DNA from: an uncultured Paenibacillaceae bacterium
GTDB lineage: Bacteria; Bacillota; Bacilli; Paenibacillales; K13
DNA length: 64,000 bases
NCBI GenBank assembly: GCA_913056365.1
Contig: CAJXLT010000002.1
Location: forward strand, 620,001 to 684,000
Reading direction: 5' to 3'
The translations under genes were made by a program, and so were the position numbers. Below the pieces are notes generated by a model. That model saw only the letters and a program-made list of their open reading frames with translations, was not told the DNA's origin and did not search any database. This document shows, piece by piece, positions 48,744 through 58,507 of this stretch. The stretch's first letter is position 1, and the number at the start of each line of letters is the position of its first letter.

Positions 48744-50159
48744 ATGATGGGAAAATGGATGAGGGCTGTTGCTGCAGTCGGTATTTCAGCCGTACTGTTC
48801 AGCACACAGGTCGATGCAGCTACAGTGGTCGTCGATGCAGGTCACGGAGGTAAGGACCCCGGGGCAATAGGCGTCAATGAACTCTACGAGAAGAATGTAA
48901 ATCTGGACATCGCAAGGAAACTGAAGCAAGCGCTTATCGACAGAGGCTATCAAGTGGCGATGACTCGAGACAATGATGTGTATTTGACGTTGCAGGAGCG
49001 AGTGGAACGAACGAACCGTGAACAAGCGGACCTCTTCGTATCCGTTCACGCGAATGCCCACCCCTCTTCATCAATAAGCGGCTCTATGGTGCTCTATTAC
49101 GATCGGAACTATCCGCAAGCCAAGTATCCTGCAAGCCCGGAAATGAGCGCGCTGACCCCTCAGAGCAAAGCGCTCGCATCCTATGTGCTTGACGAAATGG
49201 TCCATAAGGTTAATACCCAAAACCGCGGTCTCGTCCCAAGTGCTGCCTATGTCGTTCGTTCCGGCACTGTGCCTAGTATTCTAGTGGAAACCGCCTTTCT
49301 GAGCAACTCGCAGGACGCGGCCTTGTTGGCATCGGAATGGGCGAAGAACAGCTTCGCTGATGCAATAGCTGAAGGGATATATCGGTTTATGCCAATCGGA
49401 TTCCCGGATATAACCGGTCACTGGGCAAGAGGCGCCATCATACATCTCAAGGAAGAAGGGTTGGTATCTGGGAACAACGGAAAATTCGAACCAAACCGTG
49501 GAATTACACGAGCTGAATTTCTTGCTATGACAGACCGGGTTTTCCAATTGAATAGTCTTCATCCAGCAGATCAGGAAATCATTACGGATTCACTCGATGA
49601 AAGTCCGTCTATCACAGTCATTCAAAACAAGCGAACATTGGCAGCTGCCAAAGAGGATTCAGCACAAAATAGTGTTGTAGAGGCTACATATGGTCATGAG
49701 GCTGAGAATGAGCAAGAGGATCAATCTATGACTAACCCAGACGTTGACACACAAGCTGAGTCAAGTGATTCTTATTCTGACCTAACCGAATCCCATTGGG
49801 CATACGACCTGCTCGAAAGCGCTGTATCGACAGGTATTCTGGAAGGATATCCAGACGGAACGCTACGACCGGATCAAGCCGTTACCCGCGCAGAGATGAG
49901 CGTGTTATTCGATCGGATATGGCAAGCCAAGGAAGCACAATTGACGGAAGATGGGAATCCCAGTGTTCCTACTGCGCCAGCCGCCTTCTCTGATGTGCCC
50001 GCCCAAAGCTGGTTTACAGAATCGGTCTACCGGATGGCAAGCGCAGCATTAATCAACGGTATTGAGCCTGATTTATTCGGTCCGAAGCAAATGATGACAC
50101 GCGCACAGATGGCCGTTGTCATTGAACGTTATTTGCGTCAGGAACCTTATAATCTCTAA
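48744..50159 (+). CDS. N-acetylmuramoyl-L-alanine amidase with three SLH domains
   Basis: A 471-residue secreted wall hydrolase. Signal peptide about 1-25 (ending VDA). Amidase_3 domain about 26-205 with zinc ligands His34 (DAGHGGKDPG), Glu49 (LYEKN) and a histidine in SVHANAHP, plus catalytic glutamate in ILVETAFLSN. Three S-layer homology domains follow: FPDITGHWARGAIIHLKEEG, LTESHWAYDLLESAVSTGIL and FSDVPAQSWFTESVYRMASA. An acidic linker of about 80 residues separates SLH 1 and 2. SLH domains bind pyruvylated wall polymer, anchoring it. The ATG at 48744 is chosen (GGGAGG 11 bases upstream); upstream codons lack a site. Divergent from DUF4321. Confidence 0.92.
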   Translation: MMGKWMRAVAAVGISAVLFSTQVDAATVVVDAGHGGKDPGAIGVNELYEKNVNLDIARKLKQALIDRGYQVAMTRDNDVYLTLQERVERTNREQADLFVSVHANAHPSSSISGSMVLYYDRNYPQAKYPASPEMSALTPQSKALASYVLDEMVHKVNTQNRGLVPSAAYVVRSGTVPSILVETAFLSNSQDAALLASEWAKNSFADAIAEGIYRFMPIGFPDITGHWARGAIIHLKEEGLVSGNNGKFEPNRGITRAEFLAMTDRVFQLNSLHPADQEIITDSLDESPSITVIQNKRTLAAAKEDSAQNSVVEATYGHEAENEQEDQSMTNPDVDTQAESSDSYSDLTESHWAYDLLESAVSTGILEGYPDGTLRPDQAVTRAEMSVLFDRIWQAKEAQLTEDGNPSVPTAPAAFSDVPAQSWFTESVYRMASAALINGIEPDLFGPKQMMTRAQMAVVIERYLRQEPYNL

Positions 50160-50168
50160 ACATTTCCA

Positions 50169-50209
50169 AGGCTGCATTCGGCACTGAGCCGGTATGCAGC
50201 CTTTTTTTC
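50169..50209 (+). terminator. Rho-independent terminator after the SLH amidase
   Basis: AGGCTGCAT / ATGCAGCCT (50169-50177 and 50194-50202) with an inner CGGC/GCCG pair is followed by a run of seven T residues. Confidence 0.92.
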
Positions 50210-50224
50210 TTAACTTCATTCCGC

Positions 50225-51583
50225 TTATATAGATGCCTGCACCAACTGATGTTGCTCCAGCAAAAACCGCATAACAGCCGACTGTGCTTGCCATAGGAAT
50301 GAACGGGAAGGACTGCGATCGTACGCATTCATAGAATCAACCGCTGTATTCAAGGCATTATTCATCGACTGGAATCTAGTTGCTTCTGCTCCATCGAATC
50401 CATTGGCAATCTGCGAGGACAAAATCATCATCTGCTGATGTGTTCCCTTAATTGATTCAACTGATGAGGTTTCCAACGGAGTCGGTTGCGCTTCCTGCAA
50501 GTGCAACAATGTAATAGCGCTAACTGTCGATACTAGCGTCTGCGCCTGATTGAAGTAGGATGTCACCTTGCTCGAATCCTCACCTTGCCATAGTAATTTG
50601 TTCGTTGCCGGTATGTCCAGCTGCTTGACATAGACCTCAAACTCCCTTTGCTTGAGTTGCTGTGCCAGCCCGAGAATGTCATCCTTGTCCTCAGAAACGC
50701 CTGCATAGACATACCAGTTATCCCCCATGCTTCCTGCAGCACCAGCCAGGCCTAATTCGGCAAGCTGCTGAACCGCCGTCTGAGCGCCCTCCGCAGTACT
50801 GAACATACCGTATTGGATCATATGATAAGATCGACCTGAGAGAGAGACTTCATTCCCCCGTGCATTGTTCTCAGAAGAATTCGACTCCGAAACGGAATTA
50901 ACCTCCGAATTACCGCTTCCATCTGACATTGCGCCTAAGTCCTCATTGCTTGCCGGAACCTGCGATGCTGCTGTGTCGTTCATCTTTGCGGACTCTACAT
51001 CCGCATCAACAGGTTCTGTATCGCCTCCATTCGTGAAAACAGTCAATACTAGCAACCCAAGAACAATACCAGTTATGACAGCAGCAGATACCGAAGCAAC
51101 AAGCTTGTACCACGGCGTTCCGTTCCGCGTATGCCGATAAGGCAAGTAAGCATCGTCTGTAATAATAGGCCCTTCCATCTGGGAGTCTCGCATATTACTT
51201 GTCTCGCTGCTCCACCCTGTATCCCAAGGTTCCTCCTTGACTGTCCTGACTTCTGAATGGGGTGCTTCTGTGCGAGAGTTCCGATCATCGCCACGAATAA
51301 TACGCTCCAGCCGTTCGACCTCTGTATCGAATGGGCTTGTCCAGCTTCCGAAATCTTGTGTAAACGCAGTGATAGCGGTTCGTTCTTGAGCATAATCTTC
51401 GCCTATGATGTTCTCATCTGCTCCTAGCTTGTCCGCTTCATCCATACGGCTAGGAGAATGCCGATCCGCATGATTCGATTGCACTGCCTCCGATAGTTCA
51501 TCATGAACGGGAACGATGATCGCATCTTCTTGATCGCGATTTCCATACTTGTCGAAGCGATACGTGATTCTAGCTTTGCTCAT
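50225..51583 (-). CDS. spoIIB: SpoIIB-like SPOR-domain protein
   Basis: A 452-residue protein: acidic cytoplasmic N-terminus (about 1-155), one membrane helix (about 160-184), a Ser/Asn/Glu-rich linker, a SPOR domain (about 250-325, SYHMIQYGMFSTAEGAQTAV and DNWYVYAGVSEDKDD), and a helical C-terminal extension of about 120 residues. SpoIIB binds septal peptidoglycan and aids engulfment. The location between the folC-murC region and maf matches spoIIB in B. subtilis, whose protein is shorter. A weak sigma-E-like pair (ACATAAT, 14 bases, CATAGTCT) lies upstream. Identity rests on topology and synteny more than on sequence. Confidence 0.72.
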   Translation of the reverse strand: MSKARITYRFDKYGNRDQEDAIIVPVHDELSEAVQSNHADRHSPSRMDEADKLGADENIIGEDYAQERTAITAFTQDFGSWTSPFDTEVERLERIIRGDDRNSRTEAPHSEVRTVKEEPWDTGWSSETSNMRDSQMEGPIITDDAYLPYRHTRNGTPWYKLVASVSAAVITGIVLGLLVLTVFTNGGDTEPVDADVESAKMNDTAASQVPASNEDLGAMSDGSGNSEVNSVSESNSSENNARGNEVSLSGRSYHMIQYGMFSTAEGAQTAVQQLAELGLAGAAGSMGDNWYVYAGVSEDKDDILGLAQQLKQREFEVYVKQLDIPATNKLLWQGEDSSKVTSYFNQAQTLVSTVSAITLLHLQEAQPTPLETSSVESIKGTHQQMMILSSQIANGFDGAEATRFQSMNNALNTAVDSMNAYDRSPSRSFLWQAQSAVMRFLLEQHQLVQASI

Positions 51584-51691
51584 CGGATTCTCTCCTTATC
51601 CTTGTTCTTGTTACTAGACTATGAGAGAATCCCGCTCATTATGTCACTGAATTAGAGAACTTATTGCCTGCTCCATGTATGCCAGAGTATA

Positions 51692-51722
51692 TAAAAAAAA
51701 GGAAAGCGGCAATTCGCTCTCC
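51692..51722 (-). terminator. Rho-independent terminator after murC
   Basis: On the minus strand GGAGAGCG / CGCTTTCC (one G-T wobble; plus 51715-51722 and 51701-51708) is followed by eight T residues. Confidence 0.9.
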
Positions 51723-51737
51723 TACCTTCACAGTCAT

Positions 51738-53120
51738 TTAACGGGCCGTTGTTTCCTCCAGCCTTCTGGCTAATTCATGTGACACCTTCCATATGTCCCC
51801 GGCACCCATCGTTATGACCAAATCTCCGCTTCTCACATGCTCCAACAGATAAGACAATACGTCTTCCTTCGTTGCGATAAACTGCGCATTCGGATTGCTA
51901 TTGGCATGAATTAAAGCGGTTAACCTAGAGGAGCTGATCCCCTCGATCTGCTGCTCACCTGCCGGTGAGTAAATATCCGTTATAATGACCTCGTCCGCTT
52001 CACCGAAGGAACGGCTGAACGAGTCCAACAAGAAGAAGGTACGTGTATATCTTTGCGGCTGGAATACGGCGACAATTCGCTTACCTGTAGCTTTGGCAGC
52101 CGTAATCGTAGCTTGTATTTCGGTCGGATGGTGCGCATAATCGTCGATGACTAATACATCATCGGATTCACTCAGCACTTGGAAGCGGCGCTTCGCCCCT
52201 CGGAATTCTTGTATCGCATGTGCAATATCTGCGAACGCGATGCCAGCTTGCAGACAGACGATTGTCGTTGCCAGTGCGTTGTATACATTATGCAAACCAG
52301 GAACGGACAGCTTCATCTCACCCAGCTTCGTATCGTAATGATAAACGGCGAAAGTTACTTTGCGATCACCTAGCTCAATATGCTGCGCGGTATAATCAGC
52401 CCCCTGCTCAATACCATAAGTGACTGTGTCACTGGTGATGTTCGGCAGCATTGCTTGCACGTATGGATCGTCTGCACAAACGACCGCCTTCCCGTCTGCA
52501 CGTATCTGACTCAAGAACTTCACATAAGCTTGCTTCAGATTATCAAAGCTTCCGTCATAATTCTCTAAGTGGTCCGCTTCCACATTGGTTACAACTGCTA
52601 GATGGGGATGATACTGCAGGAACGAACCGTCACTTTCGTCTGCTTCCGCGACTACATAGTCTCCACTGCCAGCCTTGGCATTGCTTCCGATATTCATGAT
52701 TTCGCCGCCAATAATATAGGTGGGGTCCTGTCCACACTCCTCCATGACAAGAGCGATCATAGAAGAAGTGGTCGTCTTGCCGTGGGCGCCTGCTACCGCT
52801 ACCCCTTTCTTAGCGTTCATTAGGCGAGCCAGCATCTGTGAACGATGAATGACTGGAATTTGCAGCCTCTCCGCTTCTGCAATCTCTACGTTGTCTTTGG
52901 ACAGAGCTGTCGAATACACGACGATATCTGCGCCCTGCACGTTATCCTTCTCATGACCAATGTATACTTGCGCTCCCTTGGATGCCAGTTTATCTGTCAG
53001 CTCCTGACGAGCAACGTCTGAGCCTGAAACTTGATACCCCATTTCCAGCATCACTCTGGCGATTGCACTCATACCGTAGCCGCCAATTCCGATAAAATGT
53101 ACGTGTTCCGATGCTTTCAA
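51738..53120 (-). CDS. murC: UDP-N-acetylmuramate--L-alanine ligase
   Basis: The 460-residue enzyme adds the first amino acid of the peptidoglycan stem peptide. HFIGIGGYGMSAIARVM binds UDP near the N-terminus, GAHGKTTTSSMIALVMEE is the ATP loop, and DDYAHHPTEI the Mur ligase signature. The frame is open to 53177 but that part overlaps folC; a TTG at 53120, seven bases after the folC stop and about ten after AAAAGG, is the likely start. It ends the valS-folC-murC unit. Confidence 0.95.
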   Translation of the reverse strand: MKASEHVHFIGIGGYGMSAIARVMLEMGYQVSGSDVARQELTDKLASKGAQVYIGHEKDNVQGADIVVYSTALSKDNVEIAEAERLQIPVIHRSQMLARLMNAKKGVAVAGAHGKTTTSSMIALVMEECGQDPTYIIGGEIMNIGSNAKAGSGDYVVAEADESDGSFLQYHPHLAVVTNVEADHLENYDGSFDNLKQAYVKFLSQIRADGKAVVCADDPYVQAMLPNITSDTVTYGIEQGADYTAQHIELGDRKVTFAVYHYDTKLGEMKLSVPGLHNVYNALATTIVCLQAGIAFADIAHAIQEFRGAKRRFQVLSESDDVLVIDDYAHHPTEIQATITAAKATGKRIVAVFQPQRYTRTFFLLDSFSRSFGEADEVIITDIYSPAGEQQIEGISSSRLTALIHANSNPNAQFIATKEDVLSYLLEHVRSGDLVITMGAGDIWKVSHELARRLEETTAR

Positions 53121-53127
53121 CTCGCTA

Positions 53128-54522
53128 TCACCAGCCTTTTTCAGATTCGCCTCTACCGAGCACCCATGTGCGCACATCGGAGATCAAATATAAACTGCCT
53201 GTCACAACAGCCAGATCATCCTTGTTCGTGACAGATTGCAGACGTTCCAGCGCGACTTTCCAATCGTTCTCTCGGATAATTTCCAACTCGCTGCCTGTCT
53301 GCTGTTGCCAGCTTTGCACCGATTGCATCAATGAGTCTGCATTCCTTGCCTTGCGGAACGCCGGCTCTGTGATCACGATCGTATCCACTATTGGTAGTAT
53401 ATGTGCCAAATACTCAGAATGATTCTTGGTTTCAAGCAAACCGAGCATAAGCCTAAGCTTGCGGTACGTATATACTTGCTTCAGCGTGTCCGCAAGCTTG
53501 GCCGCTCCTTCTGGATTGTGCGCGCCGTCAACGAGCAGTCTCGGTTGCTGCTGAAGCAGCTCCATTCTGCCCGGCCAACTCGTTTCGGCAAAGCCTTCCA
53601 GCAGTATGTCATCATCCACAACTAACGCATAGAACTGACGCAGCACCTCCAGCGTCATCATAGCAACAGCCGCATTATCTATCTGATGCAGACCGTTCAA
53701 GCTGATGCGAGCATCCGATATTTTACGATACGGTCCTGTAAAGCTAAAACGCTGCTCATTCTCTTGGACCACCGTGTCCGATATCGTATACTCCCTGTCC
53801 TTCAAGTACAGCTTCGCCTTGTTCGACTTGCTCTCTTCCTCGATAATCGTTACGACTTCCGGCTGATCAACAGCGCTAATAACCGGCACTCCTGGCTTAA
53901 TGATGCCCGCCTTCTCGCCGGCAATGGCCTTGAGATCCTCTCCGAGCACATCAACGTGATCATGGCCAACATTCGTAATGACTGACACGATCGGCATAAC
54001 CACATTCGTGCAATCAAGCCTTCCGCCCATTCCGGTTTCCCATACGACATAATCAGGGTACGCCTCTGTTGCGTAATAGAGGATAGCAAGCATGGTGCAA
54101 ACCTCGAACATCGTCGGCGCGCCAAGCTCGCCTGCAGCTAGCTCCTCATAAATCGGCTTCAACTCATTCGTAATGCGCAACACAACCGCATCTGGAATAT
54201 CTTGCCCATTGTATTGAATACGACTCGTAAACCGCTCCATATAGGGAGAGGTGAACATCCCTACATCATAGCCTGCCTTCAGCAGCACCTTCGTCAAAAA
54301 GGCGCAAGTGGAGCCTTTGCCGTTCGTACCAGCAACGTGGATAAATTTCAACCGTCTCTCTGGATGTCCGAGCCGCGCAAGCATATGCTCCATTCGTTCG
54401 AGTCCAGGCCGAATACCGAAGCTAACGAGACCAGTAATCCAGGCAACGGCTTGATCATAGCTTTCGAAGGAAGTATTCGTTCCATTGCTGATGTTCTTAT
54501 CCTGCTCTGATTGCTGCTTCAT
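53128..54522 (-). CDS. folC: Folylpolyglutamate synthase / dihydrofolate synthase
   Basis: A 464-residue Mur-ligase-related enzyme that adds glutamates to folates. ATP loop HVAGTNGKGSTCAFL, then TSPYMERFTSRIQ, TNVGHDHVDVLG, and DGAHNPEGAAKL near residue 320. An N-terminal polar extension of about 17 residues precedes the conserved SYDQAVAWI. It begins seven bases after the valS stop. Confidence 0.96.
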   Translation of the reverse strand: MKQQSEQDKNISNGTNTSFESYDQAVAWITGLVSFGIRPGLERMEHMLARLGHPERRLKFIHVAGTNGKGSTCAFLTKVLLKAGYDVGMFTSPYMERFTSRIQYNGQDIPDAVVLRITNELKPIYEELAAGELGAPTMFEVCTMLAILYYATEAYPDYVVWETGMGGRLDCTNVVMPIVSVITNVGHDHVDVLGEDLKAIAGEKAGIIKPGVPVISAVDQPEVVTIIEEESKSNKAKLYLKDREYTISDTVVQENEQRFSFTGPYRKISDARISLNGLHQIDNAAVAMMTLEVLRQFYALVVDDDILLEGFAETSWPGRMELLQQQPRLLVDGAHNPEGAAKLADTLKQVYTYRKLRLMLGLLETKNHSEYLAHILPIVDTIVITEPAFRKARNADSLMQSVQSWQQQTGSELEIIRENDWKVALERLQSVTNKDDLAVVTGSLYLISDVRTWVLGRGESEKGW

Positions 54523-54529
54523 CTTTCAC

Positions 54530-57208
54530 TCAACCCTTCAATTCTGCTATGCGTGCTAGAACTTTGTCTCTCTTCTCTGCATACATTGCTCTCTTGTCCT
54601 TCTCTTCGGCAATGACTGCTTCCGGCGCTTTGGCCATAAAGCCTTCATTCGCGAGCTTCTTGTCCACCCGCTCCACTTCTGCGGTCAACGTCTTGCATTC
54701 CTTCTCCAGACGGCCAATCTCCTGTTCAATGTCAATGAGACCAGCGAGCGGGAAGAACAGCTCCGCACCAGTTACAACTGCTGTCATACACTTATCTGGC
54801 GGCGTCAGCTGTACACTTACTTCAAGATTGGACGTGCCGCAGAAGCGCTCGACAAACGTGCGGTTCTTCTCGATCAAAGCCAATACCTCCGCTTGACCCG
54901 GCTTAATCAACAGCTCAATCTTCTTGCTCATCGGTACGTTGACTTCAGCACGGATGTTGCGGACAGCGCGGATCAAATCCATCAGCAGCTCCATTTCCTT
55001 CACAGCTTCCGGCGCTTCCCAGCTTGCGTCCGCTTGCGGCCACGCTGCCAATGATACCGTCACACCGCTGTGTGGCAGGTGCTGCCATATCTCTTCGGTA
55101 ATAAAAGGCATGAACGGATGCATTAGCCTCATCGTATGATCCAATACATATGCCAGCACAGACTGTGTCTTCTGCTTCGCTTGCGGCTGATCACCGTACA
55201 GGTTCAGCTTGGCAAATTCGATATACCAATCACACAGATCATCCCATATGAAATCATAAAGCGCTCTGCCGGATTCCCCGTACTCGTATTGTTCCATTAA
55301 TCGAGTAACCGTTGCCGCTGTTTCATTCAAGCGGTGCAGGATCCAACGATCCGCTGTCGACAATTCCCCGCTCAGATCAATATCTTCATGTCGGAAGCCC
55401 TCGAGATTCATCAGTGCAAATCGGGATGCGTTCCAAATTTTATTCGCGAAGTTTCTAGCCTGCTCTACCCGCTCCCAGCGGAATCGCAAATCCTGCCCCG
55501 GCGTACTGCCTGTAGAGAGCATGTAGCGCATCGCATCGGCTCCGTATTTGTCAATCACCTCAAGCGGATCTACACCGTTGCCGAGTGACTTAGACATCTT
55601 CCGTCCTTCTGAATCACGCACGAGGCCGTGAATCAGAACATCACGGAACGGAGCCTGCTTGATAAATTCCAAGCCGGAGAAGATCATACGGGACACCCAG
55701 AAGTAAATGATGTCATAGCCCGTTACGAGTACATTCGTCGGATAGTAGCGCTGCATATCCGCTGTATCCGCTGGCCAGCCCAGCGTAGAGAACGGCCATA
55801 ACGCAGAGCTGAACCACGTGTCCAACACATCCTCATCCTGCGCGAGCTTAGTGCTGCCACAGCTAGAGCATTGTGTCGGATCTTCTGCCGCAACGATCGT
55901 TGTGCTGCAATTCTCGCAATACCAAGCAGGGATGCGGTGTCCCCACCACAGCTGACGCGAGATACACCAATCTCTCACATTCTCAATCCATTGCAAATAC
56001 ACTTTCTCGAAGCGATCAGGAACGAAGTGAACCCCTTCCCCTGCCTTCTGTACTTGAATAGCCTTCTCCGCAAGCGGCTTCATCTTAACGAACCATTGTG
56101 TGGACAAATACGGTTCCACTACAGCGCCGCTTCTTTCACTGTGACCGACTTGATGCACGTGGTCTTCGATGTGCACTAACACGCCTTGCTTCTGCAAGTC
56201 TGTGACTAACTGCTTGCGGCAGTCAAAGCGATCCATGCCGTGATAAGGACCAGCATTCTCATTCATCTTACCGCCCTCATCCATGACAAGCACCTGCGGC
56301 AAATCATGCCGCTTGCCAACCTCGAAATCATTCGGATCATGAGCCGGCGTAATCTTCACCGCGCCGCTTCCGAATTCCTTCTCTACATATTCGTCGCCAA
56401 TGATCGGAATTTCTCTACCGACTATCGGAAGCAAGAGCATCTTGCCAATCAGATGCCGATAACGATCGTCATCCGGATGTACGGCGACGGCTGTGTCACC
56501 GAGCATCGTTTCCGGTCGCGTCGTCGCCACTGTAATCGAACCATTGCCGTCCTTCAACGGATACTTCAGATGGTAGAGCTTACCTTGTACTTCCTTATAT
56601 TCAACCTCAATATCCGACAGCGCTGTACGAGCAGCCGGGTCCCAGTTAATAATATAATTCCCGCGGTAAATAAGTCCCTGCTCATAATAGCGGACGAACA
56701 CTTCACGCACCGCGCGGCTCAAGCCATCATCGAGAGTAAAGCGTTCGCGTGAATAATCGAGCGACAAGCCCATCTTGTTCCACTGCTCGCGTATCGTGCT
56801 GGCGTATAGCTCCTTCCACTCCCAAACCTTCTCTAGAAATGCTTCTCTTCCTAAATCATAGCGGGTTTGCCCTTCTTCACGCAGCTTCTGCTCTACCTTC
56901 GTCTGTGTGGCTATGCCTGCGTGGTCAGACCCCGGCAGCCACAATGTATCGTAGCCCTGCATCCGCTTCATACGGATCAGGATATCTTGCAAGGTGAAGT
57001 CAAGCGCATGGCCGATATGCAGCATGCCGGTTACATTAGGAGGCGGAATGACAATCGTATATGTCTCGGCATCAGGTCGGTTGCCCGCTTCAAAAAAAGC
57101 ATTATCCTCCCAAAACGCCGACCACTTCTGCTCGGCATCCTTCGGGTCATACGTTGTAGGCATGGAAGTTTCCTGCTGAATTTGCTGGTCAGACTTTGTT
57201 TCACTCAT
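54530..57208 (-). CDS. valS: Valyl-tRNA synthetase
   Basis: An 892-residue class I synthetase charging tRNA-Val. HIGH motif in [14 protein letters not shown] (about 50), editing domain with [22 protein letters not shown] in [14 protein letters not shown] (about 535), anticodon domain and a C-terminal coiled coil (about 825-892, [20 protein letters not shown]). The ATG at 57208 has AAGGAGG ten bases upstream; the frame to 57319 runs into the T-box terminator. Regulated by the upstream T-box. Confidence 0.98.
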   Translation of the reverse strand: MSETKSDQQIQQETSMPTTYDPKDAEQKWSAFWEDNAFFEAGNRPDAETYTIVIPPPNVTGMLHIGHALDFTLQDILIRMKRMQGYDTLWLPGSDHAGIATQTKVEQKLREEGQTRYDLGREAFLEKVWEWKELYASTIREQWNKMGLSLDYSRERFTLDDGLSRAVREVFVRYYEQGLIYRGNYIINWDPAARTALSDIEVEYKEVQGKLYHLKYPLKDGNGSITVATTRPETMLGDTAVAVHPDDDRYRHLIGKMLLLPIVGREIPIIGDEYVEKEFGSGAVKITPAHDPNDFEVGKRHDLPQVLVMDEGGKMNENAGPYHGMDRFDCRKQLVTDLQKQGVLVHIEDHVHQVGHSERSGAVVEPYLSTQWFVKMKPLAEKAIQVQKAGEGVHFVPDRFEKVYLQWIENVRDWCISRQLWWGHRIPAWYCENCSTTIVAAEDPTQCSSCGSTKLAQDEDVLDTWFSSALWPFSTLGWPADTADMQRYYPTNVLVTGYDIIYFWVSRMIFSGLEFIKQAPFRDVLIHGLVRDSEGRKMSKSLGNGVDPLEVIDKYGADAMRYMLSTGSTPGQDLRFRWERVEQARNFANKIWNASRFALMNLEGFRHEDIDLSGELSTADRWILHRLNETAATVTRLMEQYEYGESGRALYDFIWDDLCDWYIEFAKLNLYGDQPQAKQKTQSVLAYVLDHTMRLMHPFMPFITEEIWQHLPHSGVTVSLAAWPQADASWEAPEAVKEMELLMDLIRAVRNIRAEVNVPMSKKIELLIKPGQAEVLALIEKNRTFVERFCGTSNLEVSVQLTPPDKCMTAVVTGAELFFPLAGLIDIEQEIGRLEKECKTLTAEVERVDKKLANEGFMAKAPEAVIAEEKDKRAMYAEKRDKVLARIAELKG

Positions 57209-57261
57209 CGATCTTGCTCCTCCTTTTATTTCAATCCACCACATGAACTTGCATGTGGATT

Positions 57262-57525
57262 CCCATAAAAAAAGCCCTTCCGCCGCAAAGGACGAAAGAG
57301 CATGCTTCCGTGGTACCACCTTTATTCCGCATCAGTCATCATATACTGGACACGGCACTCATCACGGATAACGGCCGTTAGCCGGCTTGCGAGAACACAA
57401 GCAACTCCAGGACGACTTCCGCAGTTCGCATCCTATGGAGCCTCCCAGCCATAATGGACTCCACTCTCTGAAGGGCAATGCTGCGTACTACTCCCTTTCG
57501 CAGTCGTTAAGATTTATCATACCTA
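57262..57525 (-). ncRNA. Valine T-box riboswitch of valS
   Basis: The minus strand carries the T-box AAAGGTGGTACCACGG (plus 57308-57323). The Stem I region (plus about 57410-57510) has an AGTA motif facing GAAGTC: CGCAG pairs with CTGCG, then GAA is followed by GTC (plus 57414-57416) as specifier, a valine codon. A terminator hairpin (GCCCTT / AAGGAC type, plus 57274-57292) with a seven-T tract follows. Uncharged tRNA-Val should pair with the T-box and allow read-through. The antiterminator and terminator overlap as expected. Confidence 0.93.
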
Positions 57526-57651
57526 TGATGCTGCGACACGTCAATACGATAACAAGAAAATATGCTACTACTAGCATAACCGAAACCGTCTCGTTCATAA
57601 ACATGGAAGAGGCTCTAATATCGTGAAACTATCGTCTAAGGAGAGGATGCC

Positions 57652-57816
57652 ATGTGGCGCTGGTGGCTCAAAATTCGATATACAGCCAAAGCGGTCCTGT
57701 TCCCGCTCATTTGTATACAGTTTTTCCGCACCCTCATCTTGCCGACACCGATTGATGTATTCATCTGCTTTGCTCTTGTTCTGCTGTACATTGGGATATT
57801 GCTGGATGTCATATGA
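57652..57816 (+). CDS. Small membrane protein of unknown function (54 aa)
   Basis: An ATG with AAGGAGAGG about six bases upstream opens a 54-codon frame: basic N-terminus (MWRWWLKIRYTAKAV), then two hydrophobic stretches (LFPLICIQFFRTLILP and VFICFALVLLYIGILLDVI). A strong hairpin follows ten bases after the stop. The clear ribosome site, membrane composition and terminator make it a real gene. I do not recognise a characterised family. It is divergent from the valS T-box. Confidence 0.72.
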   Translation: MWRWWLKIRYTAKAVLFPLICIQFFRTLILPTPIDVFICFALVLLYIGILLDVI

Positions 57817-57825
57817 ATGCTCATT

Positions 57826-57866
57826 GAGAAGAAGCTGCTGGTTAAGCAGCTTCTTCTCCTATTTCT
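57826..57866 (+). terminator. Hairpin terminator after the 54-aa gene
   Basis: A perfect 14-base stem GAGAAGAAGCTGCT / AGCAGCTTCTTCTC with a 5-base loop is followed by CTATTTCTTT, T-rich but broken. Confidence 0.8.
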
Positions 57867-57921
57867 TTAACATTGATGAACAACATGTAAAGTGTACTGC
57901 ATGATGAAATTGACTCAATGA

Positions 57922-58242
57922 TTATATTTTCATCGTGTAAGGGTTTTCAACTTCTTCCATAAGCTTTTGGGCGAACAAGGCATCCTGTTCGTGCACCTCA
58001 ACAATCACTTTTTCGTCTGCATTCGGAGTTTGTGATCTCTTCAGTGGAATTCCGCCGTCCTTCTCATTGCGCAATCGATAGCGCACTCCTCTTTCTTTCA
58101 AGTGTCCGATTTTTTTGGAAGTTTCTGTTGAATAGCCTTCATCCTCGAACAACAGCTGCCACGATTGATTCCGTTTACGATTATACATCAACATGACCAG
58201 ACCGATAATCCCAAGAGCAGCCAGCAAATAAAAAATAATCAT
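57922..58242 (-). CDS. Membrane-anchored hypothetical protein (106 aa)
   Basis: One N-terminal membrane helix (MIIFYLLAALGIIGLVMLMY) precedes a soluble region with GVRYRLRNEKDGGIPL, then EKVIVEVHEQDALFAQKLME. The latter layout (a beta strand pair, then a helix ending the chain) faintly resembles DUF2007-type domains, but I would not assign it. The ATG at 58242 has AGGAGG ten bases upstream; the longer frame to 58302 runs through a palindrome and has no site. Confidence 0.65.
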   Translation of the reverse strand: MIIFYLLAALGIIGLVMLMYNRKRNQSWQLLFEDEGYSTETSKKIGHLKERGVRYRLRNEKDGGIPLKRSQTPNADEKVIVEVHEQDALFAQKLMEEVENPYTMKI

Positions 58243-58262
58243 TGCTTGAACGCCTCCTTGTA

Positions 58263-58285
58263 GTATAAGATATCGTCTCTTATAC
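58263..58285. repeat. Perfect 8-base palindrome upstream of the 106-aa gene
   Basis: GTATAAGA (58263-58270) and TCTTATAC (58278-58285) flank a 7-base loop, just upstream of the ribosome site at about 58253-58258. An operator or a leader hairpin is possible. Confidence 0.4.
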
Positions 58286-58302
58286 TTAAAATTACCCTCC
58301 AA

Positions 58303-58450
58303 TTAAGAAATCGAAACTCTGCGCAATACTGCTTTGACCCGCGCTACAAGCTCCTGCGAACTATATAGTTTCATCACATAGTCTTGGACCCCATTATCAC
58401 ATACCGTGTACAGTGTTCAGATTCAGTCATGATTAGCATAACGACAGAGA
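58303..58450 (-). pseudogene. Decayed response-regulator receiver fragment
   Basis: The minus strand between two live genes translates as DNGVQDYVMKLYSSQELVA followed by RVKAVLRRVSIS and a stop at 58303-58305. This closely follows the end of an OmpR-type receiver domain (GADDYxxKPF, then ELxARVKAxLRR). A plus-one frame change upstream restores the preceding strand SVVMLIMTESEHCTRY. There is no start codon with a ribosome site, the KPF motif is damaged to KLY, and the receiver core and DNA-binding half are missing. It is a relic about 48 codons long. Confidence 0.7.
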
Positions 58451-58477
58451 AAAAAGCCTGCTGCAATGCAGAGGCTT
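58449..58477 (-). terminator. Rho-independent terminator after spoVID
   Basis: AAGCCT(G)CTGC pairs with GCAGAGGCTT (58454-58464 and 58468-58477, one bulged base), followed on the minus strand by a T-tract. It lies at the edge of the response-regulator relic. Confidence 0.82.
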
Positions 58478-58507
58478 CTTGGATATATTCCCCCATGTAC
58501 GATATCA

